DNA of 5,100 nucleotides, from NCBI GenBank assembly GCA_938045615.1, contig CALIBC010000044.1, positions 1 through 5,100 on the forward strand, read 5' to 3'. Below, in pieces: positions 1 through 5,100 of the stretch. This DNA is from an uncultured Clostridia bacterium (GTDB taxonomy: Bacteria > Bacillota > Clostridia > Peptostreptococcales > Anaerovoracaceae). The translations under genes and the position numbers were made by a program. The first letter of the stretch is position 1. Every line of letters starts with the position of its first letter. The notes below the pieces were generated by a model, which did no database searches, was not told the DNA's origin, and saw only the letters and a list, made by a program, of their open reading frames with translations.

Positions 1-78
1 AGTATCATTTTGGTAGCGGCAATGAACGAAGTAACGTCGATAACGATACAATGTAATGATGAACGAGAGGCGGCTTGA
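1..78 (+). other. Possible 3' end of an upstream gene (unidentified)
   Basis: Frame 1 is open from the window edge for 25 codons and ends at TGA 76-78. Frame 3 is also open for 17 codons, up to TAA 52-54, so the coding frame is not certain. Neither peptide is recognised. The stretch lies just left of repeat copy A. It may be the tail of a gene belonging to the surrounding element, or non-coding; sequence to the left is needed to decide. Confidence 0.2.
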
Positions 79-84
79 TTTTTA

Positions 85-245
85 GGAATCGCTGATAAAA
101 TGAAGTCCGTCAGATTGGTGCAGATTTTTTAGCCCGATTGAGGAGGAAAACCGGACGCAGAGTGGTGCTCTGTGGAGGATTTACCGACAAAAAGCGGGCA
201 AAAAAGATGTGCTAAGATGGTGGGGCTGAATTTATCAATGCTCCC
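85..245. repeat. Structured ~160-bp repeat, copy A (MITE-like)
   Basis: This segment matches 2650-2807 in the same orientation, with about 84% identity by eye. It carries imperfect terminal inverted repeats: the left end GGAATCGCTGATAAAAT resembles the reverse complement of the right end. Inside are nested pairings: 93-99 with 231-237, 118-122 with 208-212, a GA/GA internal loop (123-124 with 206-207), T6 125-130 with A6 200-205, a bulged A at 131, GCCCG 132-136 with CGGGC 195-199, and an inner hairpin 156-162 with 168-174 (loop TGGTG). No long open frame is present. The flanking tetramers TTTA (81-84) and CTAA (246-249) do not match, so there is no clear target duplication here. The element could be a MITE derived from an insertion sequence, or a repeat encoding a structured RNA. 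No known family is recognised. Confidence 0.75.
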
Positions 246-254
246 CTAAAAACA

Positions 255-323
255 ATGAAACTGATAGATGAGTATTGCAAGAAGAATGCTATAGACTTTG
301 ACATCAGCGAAGAGAATATTTGA
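255..323 (+). other. Short 22-codon frame, probable gene remnant or leader
   Basis: ATG 255 opens a frame encoding an acidic peptide (starts MKLIDEYCKK, ends DISEENI) that stops at TGA 321-323. There is no Shine-Dalgarno site before the ATG, and the frame stays open a little further upstream toward repeat copy A, so this is more likely the surviving 3' end of a disrupted gene than an independent gene. Its stop codon overlaps the ribosome binding site of the first methyltransferase, as expected if an upstream gene was once translationally coupled to it. A regulatory leader peptide is an alternative. No family is recognised. Confidence 0.25.
287..295 (+). promoter_or_regulatory. Candidate extended -10 for the R-M operon
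   Basis: TGC followed by TATAGA (290-295) fits an extended -10 element about 45 nt before the first methyltransferase ATG at 340, which would give a leader of roughly 35-40 nt. The -35 region at the usual spacing (about 267-272, GATGAG) is poor. It is the best promoter-like match between repeat copy A and the first gene, but it is weak and unproven. Confidence 0.25.
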
Positions 324-329
324 GGAAGG
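322..329 (+). promoter_or_regulatory. Shine-Dalgarno site deciding the start of methyltransferase 1
   Basis: GAGGAAGG lies 10 nt before ATG 340. A longer frame is possible from TTG 298, but that would place this strong ribosome binding site inside the coding region and add 14 residues before the family's usual N-terminal motif I. ATG 340 is therefore preferred. Confidence 0.8.
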
Positions 330-339
330 ATATTTTACT

Positions 340-1518
340 ATGTCAAAGTATCAGATAATAGATTTGTTTAGTGGTGCAGGCGGACTATCTTACGGATTTG
401 AACAAGCGGGTTGTGAAATTAAACTTGCTATAGAGAAGGATGCGTGGGCCGTTGATACTTACAAAGCAAATCACAGTAACCAGAATATAATTGAAGCCAA
501 TATTATCGCTTTGGAGGATGAGTATTTTGCGCCATACAAAGGTAAAATTGATATTGTAATGGGCGGACCGCCGTGCCAAGGTTTTTCTATTGCGGCAAGT
601 AATAGAAGAAAAATGGATGACTCTCGCAATAGCTTGTATAGACATTTTCTACGAGTAGTTTCTATTGTTAAACCTGCGGTGGTATTAATTGAAAATGTTA
701 AAGAGATTGTAAGTTACAAACTTCCCGATGGAACAAAAATCGTAGAAGACATAAAAAAATTCTTTGAAAACGCTGGATACAACTATGATTATGGAGTCTT
801 AAACTGCCGCTTCTATGGTATCCCACAAGACAGGAAACGGTTTTTCTTCGTTGCTGTAAGGCAAGAAATGGTGGATGAGGAAATACATCTTGAAACACTG
901 ATGGATAGGTATAAACTTCCGGAAATTTCATTTAACGAAGCTGTTTCAGATTTGCCGGTTGTCAGAGCAAGACAGTATCCTGAGGATACTGTTTTAGAAT
1001 ATGATCAGCCTTCGCACAATCAATATCAGGAAATGATGAGAAATGGAAGCCACAGTATCTATAACCATATTCCGATGCAGCACACGGATAAAACCGTTCA
1101 AAAGTTCGAGTTCCTTCTGGCAAAGAATGGAGAGGATCTTCCGGAGGAACTTAGACCGAGAGTTAGAAGCCATACGGATGTTGTTAGTGATGCTTCATAT
1201 AGTCAAAATCATCGCATTATCGATGGAAGTAAAGTGTCCCCAACTATAACGGCCTCATTTTATTCAAGTTTTGTTCATCCTTCGCAACCTCGCAACCTGA
1301 CTGTGAGAGAGGCTGCAAGAATCCAAACTTTTCCAGATTCGTTCAGATTCTATGGAAAGAAGACAACACTAAGCAAGAAACTGCTTACAAAAAAGGGAAT
1401 CTATGAAGAACTGCATTTAGATCAGTTTAACCAGGTGGGTAATGCCGTTCCCCCTCTCATGGCAAGACATTTAGCTGAGATATGCATGCAATTCCTGTCG
1501 AAAGGAAATAATAAATGA
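340..1518 (+). CDS. C5-cytosine DNA methyltransferase, first of pair (M1)
   Basis: This 392-residue enzyme transfers a methyl group from S-adenosylmethionine to C5 of cytosine in one strand of the R-M recognition site, shielding host DNA from the partner nuclease. Seen in the sequence: motif I IDLFSGAGG (7-15) for AdoMet binding; motif IV GGPPCQGFS (75-83) with catalytic Cys79; motif VI ENV (118-120); motif VIII QDRKR (163-167); a variable target-recognition region about 190-295; motif IX around RNLTVREAARIQTFPD (318 onward); motif X QVGNAVPP (365-372). All key residues are present and the length is normal for a Type II enzyme. ATG 340 follows a strong ribosome binding site. The 3' end overlaps the next gene by ATGA, implying translational coupling. 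M1 and M2 share a block in the recognition region (about 222-262 here; a YQEMMR-like segment followed by an NH...MxHT pattern) and the TASFxSxFVHP stretch before motif IX, so they are paralogues. The exact target cannot be read from sequence. Confidence 0.96.
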   Translation: MSKYQIIDLFSGAGGLSYGFEQAGCEIKLAIEKDAWAVDTYKANHSNQNIIEANIIALEDEYFAPYKGKIDIVMGGPPCQGFSIAASNRRKMDDSRNSLYRHFLRVVSIVKPAVVLIENVKEIVSYKLPDGTKIVEDIKKFFENAGYNYDYGVLNCRFYGIPQDRKRFFFVAVRQEMVDEEIHLETLMDRYKLPEISFNEAVSDLPVVRARQYPEDTVLEYDQPSHNQYQEMMRNGSHSIYNHIPMQHTDKTVQKFEFLLAKNGEDLPEELRPRVRSHTDVVSDASYSQNHRIIDGSKVSPTITASFYSSFVHPSQPRNLTVREAARIQTFPDSFRFYGKKTTLSKKLLTKKGIYEELHLDQFNQVGNAVPPLMARHLAEICMQFLSKGNNK

Positions 1519-2660
1519 AATCATTAGACTTATTTGCTGGAGCCGGAGGAATGACTCTTGGCTTCAAGAATGCGGGCATTCAATCTATTGGAGCTATAGA
1601 AATAGACCGATTTACCGCCGAAACATTTAAACACAATTTTCCGGAAATTCCGATATACAATAGGGATATTTACTCTTTTACAAACGAAGAGATTAGCGAA
1701 CTCTTTGCAGGAGTTGACATTGTCGCAGGCGGGCCACCTTGCCAGGGCTTTTCTGTAGCGGGTCCAACACAGTATGGGATTATTGACAAGAGGAACACAT
1801 TGATCATGGAGTTCTTCAGGTTTATTGAAGTTATCAGGCCCAAATACTGTGTATTAGAGAATGTTAAAGGAATTCTTAGCGGAAAGATGAATTCCACGCA
1901 AAAAGCCATTTCAGTCTATATGGACGCATTAAAAAATATTAGCTATAAAAGTAGAGTTTACATACTGCAGGCTGCAGATTTTGGAGTGCCACAGTTTAGA
2001 GAGCGTGTTGTCATTATATCTGCGCAGGATGAAAAGGACTTACCTACCGCTATCGTAGGAGACTTTTCTGGTGAAAAAAAATGGATTAAGGTCAGAGATG
2101 TGTTCGGTGATCTTCCTCTTGTTAATGCCGGGGAAGGTGTTAACGATTTAATTCCGTATGATATGGAACCTCAAAGTGTATATCAAGAATTTATGCGTAA
2201 AAACTCCAATGGTGTAACAAACCATGTTGCCATGAAGCATACGAGGAGGTTGATAGAAAGATTTGCAAATATTCCCCAAGGAGGGAGCCTTCTTGATGCT
2301 CCAGCGGAATATGGACAGAGACAAAGGAACGGGAACGAACTTGATGCTAATAAGCGATATAAGACCAACAATCAAAGGCTTCATCCTGATAAAGTTAGCT
2401 TTATTGTCACGGCTTCTTTTCAATCGACATTTGTTCATCCCTATTTGAATAGGAATTTAACAGCCAGAGAAGGCGCAAGACTTCAGAGCTTTCCAGATGG
2501 GTTTTTTTTCTGCGGTCCGAGAACACTTATGAGCAAATCTTTGTTAATACGTGAGGATAGGCTCGATGAAATTGGACTATCACAATACAATCAGATTGGG
2601 AATGCGGTTCCGCCGAGAATGGCATATGGCATTGCAAAAGCAATAGTAAGGATTCGCTGA
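1515..2660 (+). CDS. C5-cytosine DNA methyltransferase, second of pair (M2)
   Basis: This 381-residue paralogue of M1 has the same chemistry and is inferred to methylate the opposite strand of a non-palindromic site. Seen: motif I LDLFAGAGG (4-12); motif IV GGPPCQGFS (72-80) with catalytic Cys76; motif VI ENV (115-117); motif VIII QFRER (160-164); target-recognition region about 180-290; motif IX from RNLTAREGARLQSFPD (313 onward); motif X QIGNAVPP (360-367). The start ATG 1515 overlaps the M1 stop by 4 nt, with AAAGGA (1501-1506) as ribosome binding site. Odd point: the last codons (Arg-Ile-Arg-stop) lie inside repeat copy B. With the element and one GTAA removed on paper, the frame runs on through Val to Lys-Met-Gly-Glu-TAA (2823-2825), so the present C-terminus was probably re-cut by the insertion. 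This falls about 10 residues beyond motif X and should not damage the catalytic core. Confidence 0.96.
   Translation: MKSLDLFAGAGGMTLGFKNAGIQSIGAIEIDRFTAETFKHNFPEIPIYNRDIYSFTNEEISELFAGVDIVAGGPPCQGFSVAGPTQYGIIDKRNTLIMEFFRFIEVIRPKYCVLENVKGILSGKMNSTQKAISVYMDALKNISYKSRVYILQAADFGVPQFRERVVIISAQDEKDLPTAIVGDFSGEKKWIKVRDVFGDLPLVNAGEGVNDLIPYDMEPQSVYQEFMRKNSNGVTNHVAMKHTRRLIERFANIPQGGSLLDAPAEYGQRQRNGNELDANKRYKTNNQRLHPDKVSFIVTASFQSTFVHPYLNRNLTAREGARLQSFPDGFFFCGPRTLMSKSLLIREDRLDEIGLSQYNQIGNAVPPRMAYGIAKAIVRIR
2646..2649. repeat. Left GTAA of putative target-site duplication
   Basis: GTAA directly abuts the left end (GGATTCGC...) of repeat copy B and recurs immediately after its right end at 2808-2811. A 4-bp match can arise by chance, but the reconstructed empty site also restores a tight gene junction, which makes a real duplication likely. 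Confidence 0.6.
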
Positions 2661-2807
2661 TAAAATAGACCTGCAGATTGGCACAGATTTTTTCGTCCGA
2701 TTGAGGAGGCAAACCAGACGCGAAGTGGTGCTCTGTGGAGGATCGAGGGCAAAAAGCGGGCAAAAAAGATGCGCTAAGATGGCGGTGCTGAATTTATTAG
2801 TGCTTCC
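2650..2807. repeat. Structured ~158-bp repeat, copy B (MITE-like insertion between M2 and R1)
   Basis: This direct copy of 85-245 occupies nearly all of the M2-R1 gap and supplies the stop codon of M2. Its nested pairings are: 2658-2664 with 2793-2799, 2681-2685 with 2770-2774, a GA/GA internal loop (2686-2687 with 2768-2769), T6 2688-2693 with A6 2762-2767, a bulged C at 2694, GTCCG 2695-2699 with CGGGC 2757-2761, and an inner hairpin 2719-2725 with 2731-2737 that has one mismatch. Relative to copy A, changes in the first and fourth stems turn G-C pairs into G-T wobbles and so keep pairing. GTAA flanks it on both sides. No transposase is encoded, so any movement would need a helper in trans. 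TAAGAT at 2775-2780 could act as a -10 for the nuclease genes, but no matching -35 is seen. Confidence 0.8.
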
Positions 2808-2811
2808 GTAA
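2808..2811. repeat. Right GTAA of putative target-site duplication
   Basis: This is the second copy of the GTAA found at 2646-2649, directly after the right end (GTGCTTCC) of repeat copy B. Confidence 0.6.
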
Positions 2812-2815
2812 AAAT

Positions 2816-2822
2816 GGGGGAA
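2816..2822 (+). promoter_or_regulatory. Ribosome binding site for nuclease subunit 1
   Basis: GGGGGAA lies 5 nt before ATG 2828. It departs from the canonical AGGAGG but can still pair with the 16S tail using G-U pairs. In the reconstructed empty site this stretch would lie inside the last codons of M2, as is usual for coupled genes. Confidence 0.55.
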
Positions 2823-2827
2823 TAATC

Positions 2828-3703
2828 ATGACGTTTGATGAGATGATTTTCACTATAGAAGATTTAAATGCCACCCAGGGCGTGTCTATTGAAGCGATTC
2901 CTCATGGGAGCAATCTACTACATCAATTCAGAAAACGGCAGATAGAGCGTATAACCATGTACCAAGATATTCTCGCTCTATATTTAGAAACAAGGTCTGT
3001 GCCTTTCACGGAAGATGATATTAAAGGTTACATTGAGAGAGTGGTTCTGAGAACGAATACTTACATGAACTACTTTTGGCCTCCTGCAAACAATCCGTTT
3101 TCTCATCAGGCTGATTTTACATCAAGTATCATTCCTGAAATGCTCTGCACGATATTCGAAAATATTATTAAATCCAAGGGAGCAGGTTTGGAAGTATCTG
3201 CTCAAAAGGATCTTACAATAGAATGTACTTTCGACATATCTGATGGCGGTAAGATTTGTTTCAAAAACAAGCGAGTGGATGTGGCTGTTGTTCAGCAGTG
3301 CGAATTGGCATTTAATGGAAAGACAACGGAACTTCCGATACCGCTATTGGCTATTGAATGCAAAACAAATCTCGATAAAAATATGCTTTCTGGAATCGAG
3401 CATTCAGTTACAGAATTAAAGAAAACCTTCCCGACCTGTCACTACTTTGTGGTAACAGAGTGCTCGGATTTTGATGTAAAAAAAGCAAACTATGCCTCAT
3501 CAGGAATTGATGAAATGTTTATCCTGAGAAAACAGAAGCGTGGGGTAATTAGGAGAAACCCTGAACTAAGAAATCCTATCGACGCTTCACTTGTATGTGA
3601 AGTGGCAGAGACACTGATTTCTAATATTGATGATATGAGTTCGGATACCGTTGACCTGACTACACGAATGCAGAATGGGAAACTAATCGGGAGAGATCAA
3701 TAA
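2828..3703 (+). CDS. Bpu10I-family restriction endonuclease subunit 1 (R1)
   Basis: This 291-residue protein is inferred to be one half of a heterodimeric Type II endonuclease that cuts one strand of an asymmetric site. Seen: a PD-(D/E)XK-type core with Asp151 (in KRVDVAVV), then Glu177-Cys-Lys179 in the strand-like segment LLAIECKT. This is followed by a helix-like stretch (NLDKNMLSGIEHSVTELKK), a hydrophobic strand (HYFVVTE) and SSGIDEMFILRKQKR. The IECKTxLxxNML signature and the overall layout match what I know of the Bpu10I family (RE_Bpu10I). An HGSNL motif at 26-30 corresponds to HGKNL in R2, showing the two are diverged paralogues. The N-terminal 140 residues, with helix-like charged and aromatic stretches, probably carry DNA recognition and dimerisation; that is inference. 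Only the repeat separates R1 from M2, and its stop overlaps the R2 start. Family assignment is from memory, not a profile search. Confidence 0.88.
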   Translation: MTFDEMIFTIEDLNATQGVSIEAIPHGSNLLHQFRKRQIERITMYQDILALYLETRSVPFTEDDIKGYIERVVLRTNTYMNYFWPPANNPFSHQADFTSSIIPEMLCTIFENIIKSKGAGLEVSAQKDLTIECTFDISDGGKICFKNKRVDVAVVQQCELAFNGKTTELPIPLLAIECKTNLDKNMLSGIEHSVTELKKTFPTCHYFVVTECSDFDVKKANYASSGIDEMFILRKQKRGVIRRNPELRNPIDASLVCEVAETLISNIDDMSSDTVDLTTRMQNGKLIGRDQ

Positions 3704-4566
3704 TGGAGATTCTTGATAATAAACATATACATGGGAAAAATCTTAGAGACTATACAGCGAAACAGAGAGGAATCAAGCGAAAAACTTTTAATCGCCTAAT
3801 GGAGGAGTATTTTAGGTATCGCGAGAAAATTGCAGCTGTAGACTTCTTGACTGAAGATGGATTAAGGGAGTATGTATCAGCACTAAATACATATCGGGCA
3901 GCGGCCGTTCCTGTATTTGATTCTCTCGATAATAATGGTCAAGTTGCACTGGGATACACTATCATGGAAGAGTTTTTCTATCTCCTTTTTCAGAAGAAGG
4001 TCGAGTCCATGAATGTTGAACATGAAAACTTATTTATTGGAAAAGGAAACTCGTATGTGAGCCTAAGTTTTACGCCTGCTTCATTTGGAGAGTTGTTTAG
4101 CAATCCAAAAGCCTATATCCACACTAAGGATCAGGACTTTGTGCTTGGTGCGAATGTTGAAATTATGATAAAGGCAGATGGTGAGCAAGAAACAACAACT
4201 ACTGTTATTCCAGCCGTTGCCATTGAGTGTAAAACATACTTGGAGCGAAATATGCTGGACTCTTGCGCTGCCACAGCAAGCAGATTGAAGACAGCAATGC
4301 CTTATTGCATTTACATCGTTGCTTCTGAATATATGAAAATGTCAGACGCTGCTCCAGAACTTACCGATATTGACGAAGTATATATTTTGTGCCGGGCAAA
4401 AAACGCAGATCGAGAGAGAAGGAAACGCGAAAATTTACCACTATTTGATATAGATGCGGATCTAATCATTGACTTATATAATCGAGTATCCAGACATCTT
4501 AATGCTATCTGGTGGAAGCCAGAAGATGCGGTTGAAAACGGGAAAATAATCAATCGTCCGATCTGA
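3703..4566 (+). CDS. Bpu10I-family restriction endonuclease subunit 2 (R2)
   Basis: This 287-residue second subunit is predicted to cut the strand that R1 does not. Seen: HGKNL at 10-14; a basic N-terminal segment (KQRGIKRKTFNRL); Asp145 in KDQDFVLG; Glu175-Cys-Lys177 in VAIECKTYLERNML; a following hydrophobic strand (CIYIVASE); and TDIDEVYILCRAKN, parallel to IDEMFIL in R1. Asp145 to Glu153 and R1 Asp151 to Glu159 have the same spacing. The loop before the ECK strand is 4 residues longer here, so both subunits keep a complete D...E-x-K site. ATG 3703 shares its A with the R1 stop codon (TAATG), and GGGAG at 3689-3693 is the ribosome binding site 9 nt upstream. Equal dosage through coupled translation suits an obligate heterodimer. 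Conservation between R1 and R2 is concentrated around the active site and weak elsewhere, as expected for recognition of different half-sites. Confidence 0.9.
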   Translation: MEILDNKHIHGKNLRDYTAKQRGIKRKTFNRLMEEYFRYREKIAAVDFLTEDGLREYVSALNTYRAAAVPVFDSLDNNGQVALGYTIMEEFFYLLFQKKVESMNVEHENLFIGKGNSYVSLSFTPASFGELFSNPKAYIHTKDQDFVLGANVEIMIKADGEQETTTTVIPAVAIECKTYLERNMLDSCAATASRLKTAMPYCIYIVASEYMKMSDAAPELTDIDEVYILCRAKNADRERRKRENLPLFDIDADLIIDLYNRVSRHLNAIWWKPEDAVENGKIINRPI

Positions 4567-4572
4567 TTCTTG

Positions 4573-5035
4573 ATGAGGGCGGGAATGCGTATGGCAACAG
4601 GCCGTTCATTCGCTGAGTTTGTAAAGGATAAATGCTATAACGGCTTGTACCAGACTGCTGAAGCCTACGTCAACGAAAATTGAGAGTTGATGAACCTCTA
4701 TACCAGGAACATTCACCGTGTCGAGTATGTGGAGATGGCTGATGCAACAATTGAGAGGGTGTATGTTCGGGATCTGCCGGGAATGCGCGTTGCCTTTGAG
4801 GTCGGTCTGTAGCTGGAAATCGATGTCAAAGAGGGCGACCCACTATGACGAAAGCGACCAATGCTATCCCTGGATTCGCGTTTATTGCGAAGGCGATCTC
4901 TCCTGTGGGCTTGATGATTGGGAGATCCTTCGGGTAGAACCGTACAGTCAGAAAAGCGCACCTCCCAATTCCCTGTCTGACGTACTTGTTCCTTTTATAC
5001 CATGTGATCAGCTTGATAAGGTTGGTTCGTTGTAA
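4573..5035 (+). pseudogene. Broken gene for a conserved mobile-element protein
   Basis: Three pieces line up as one protein of about 153 residues. Piece 1 (4573-4680, with in-frame ATGs at 4573, 4585 and 4591) contains MATGRSFAEFVKDK and ends at TGA 4681-4683, where a Trp codon TGG is plausible. Piece 2 (4684-4809; NLYTRNIHRVEYVEMADAT then VRDLPGMRVAFEVGL) ends at TAG 4810-4812. The same frame then reads LEIDVKEGD to about 4839. Piece 3 continues in the next frame from 4841 (HYDESDQCYPWIRV ... GLDDWEILRVEPY) to TAA 5033-5035. Loss of two bases near 4839-4840, turning a GAC-TAC-CAC-like run into GACCCAC, explains the shift. Two nonsense changes and a frameshift indicate a dead gene. From memory the pieces resemble a conserved protein of unknown function in clostridial conjugative elements. 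It starts 6 nt after R2 but reads as host-element DNA rather than part of the R-M system. Confidence 0.72.
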
Positions 5036-5083
5036 AATGAAGTTGAACAGCTAAACAAAAACAAAATCCATAGTGACATCCCG

Positions 5084-5092
5084 TGCTATAAT
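5084..5092 (+). promoter_or_regulatory. Extended -10 promoter element reading out of the window
   Basis: TGC followed by a consensus TATAAT (5087-5092) forms an extended -10. The stretch from 5036 lies downstream of the pseudogene stop and is otherwise AT-rich and non-coding. No convincing -35 stands 16-18 nt upstream, which extended -10 promoters can tolerate. It would drive a gene beginning beyond 5100. Confidence 0.45.
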
Positions 5093-5100
5093 GCTCATGT

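Larger units (their letters stand above)
340..4566 (+). other. Complete four-gene Type II (IIT) R-M locus: M1-M2-R1-R2
   Basis: Two C5 methyltransferases followed by two paralogous nuclease subunits on one strand match the architecture known for Bpu10I (CCTNAGC) and BbvCI (CCTCAGC). In those systems an asymmetric site requires one methyltransferase and one nuclease active site per strand. Gene joints are a 4-nt overlap, then the repeat insertion, then a 1-nt overlap. No separate controller (C) protein or Vsr-type mismatch-repair nuclease is visible. The order places modification before restriction, which would favour protection first when the locus enters a new host. The actual recognition sequence is not determined here. 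Confidence 0.88.

Noticed and set aside
156..174. Hairpin with 7-bp stem and TGGTG loop as a rho-independent terminator.
   Set aside because: No T-run follows the stem, and in copy B the stem has a mismatch. It fits better as an inner arm of the larger repeat fold.
85..245. Repeat copy as a CRISPR unit or integron-type recombination site.
   Set aside because: There are only two copies, 2.5 kb apart, with no spacers, no Cas or integrase gene, and a length and fold unlike CRISPR repeats. Typical attC hallmark sequences were not found.
298..339. Upstream TTG start adding 14 residues to M1.
   Set aside because: The extension would bury the strong GAGGAAGG ribosome binding site, and C5 methyltransferases of this type normally begin just before motif I, as from ATG 340.
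2527..2763. Minus-strand frame covering the M2 end and repeat B.
   Set aside because: It overlaps the strongly supported M2 gene and the repeat, has no recognisable domain, and the equivalent frame in repeat copy A is interrupted by a stop.
4150..4164. R2 seemed to have Asn151 where R1 has catalytic Asp151, suggesting a dead subunit.
   Set aside because: A better alignment pairs R1 Asp151 with R2 Asp145 (QDFVLG). The spacing to a shared downstream Glu (R1 159, R2 153) is then the same, with a 4-residue loop difference before ECK.
4573..4683. TGA read as tryptophan (recoded genome) to rescue the downstream gene.
   Set aside because: M1, M2 and R2 all end at TGA and use TGG for Trp, and the downstream gene also carries a TAG and a frameshift, so recoding does not explain it.
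4718..5035. A 105-codon plus-strand frame as an intact gene.
   Set aside because: Its first third is out of frame with the protein-like reading of the same DNA (EYVEMADAT...). Only its second part from about 4841 looks like real protein, so it is a piece of the pseudogene.

Overview
The window holds a complete Type II restriction-modification (R-M) locus of the Bpu10I/BbvCI kind (IIT: asymmetric site, two nuclease subunits, two C5 methyltransferases). It sits in what looks like decaying mobile-element DNA of a low-to-mid GC Gram-positive, probably a gut or rumen Clostridia-type Firmicute. That guess rests on strong purine-rich Shine-Dalgarno sites, AT-leaning codon use, tight gene overlaps, and a downstream pseudogene resembling a conserved protein of clostridial conjugative elements. 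I recalled that resemblance from memory and could not search it.

Layout. 1-84: possible tail of an upstream gene, nothing firm. 85-245: copy A of a ~160-bp structured repeat. 255-323: a 22-codon open frame, probably a gene remnant. 340-1518 and 1515-2660: two paralogous C5-cytosine DNA methyltransferases overlapping by 4 nt. 2650-2807: copy B of the repeat, lying over the last codons of the second methyltransferase. 2828-3703 and 3703-4566: two diverged paralogous PD-(D/E)XK endonuclease subunits overlapping by 1 nt. 4573-5035: a pseudogene with two in-frame stops and a 2-base deletion. 5084-5092: a promoter-like extended -10 pointing out of the window.

How the genes work together (family knowledge plus inference). 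A non-palindromic site has different sequences on its two strands, so protection needs two methyltransferases, one per strand. Cutting needs two nuclease subunits, each with its own catalytic site for one strand. All four proteins show intact catalytic motifs, so the system looks functional as written.

The most interesting signal is the repeat. Copy B is bounded by a 4-bp direct repeat (GTAA). Removing the element plus one GTAA on paper extends the second methyltransferase to a new stop (Lys-Met-Gly-Glu-stop) lying only 2 nt before the first nuclease ATG. The ancestral locus was therefore probably a fully packed four-gene operon, later split between its modification and restriction halves by a MITE-like insertion. 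The two copies differ at about 26 positions by eye, yet several differences keep pairing in a nested stem that includes a tandem G-A internal loop. The two copies are in the same orientation and bracket exactly the two methyltransferase genes.
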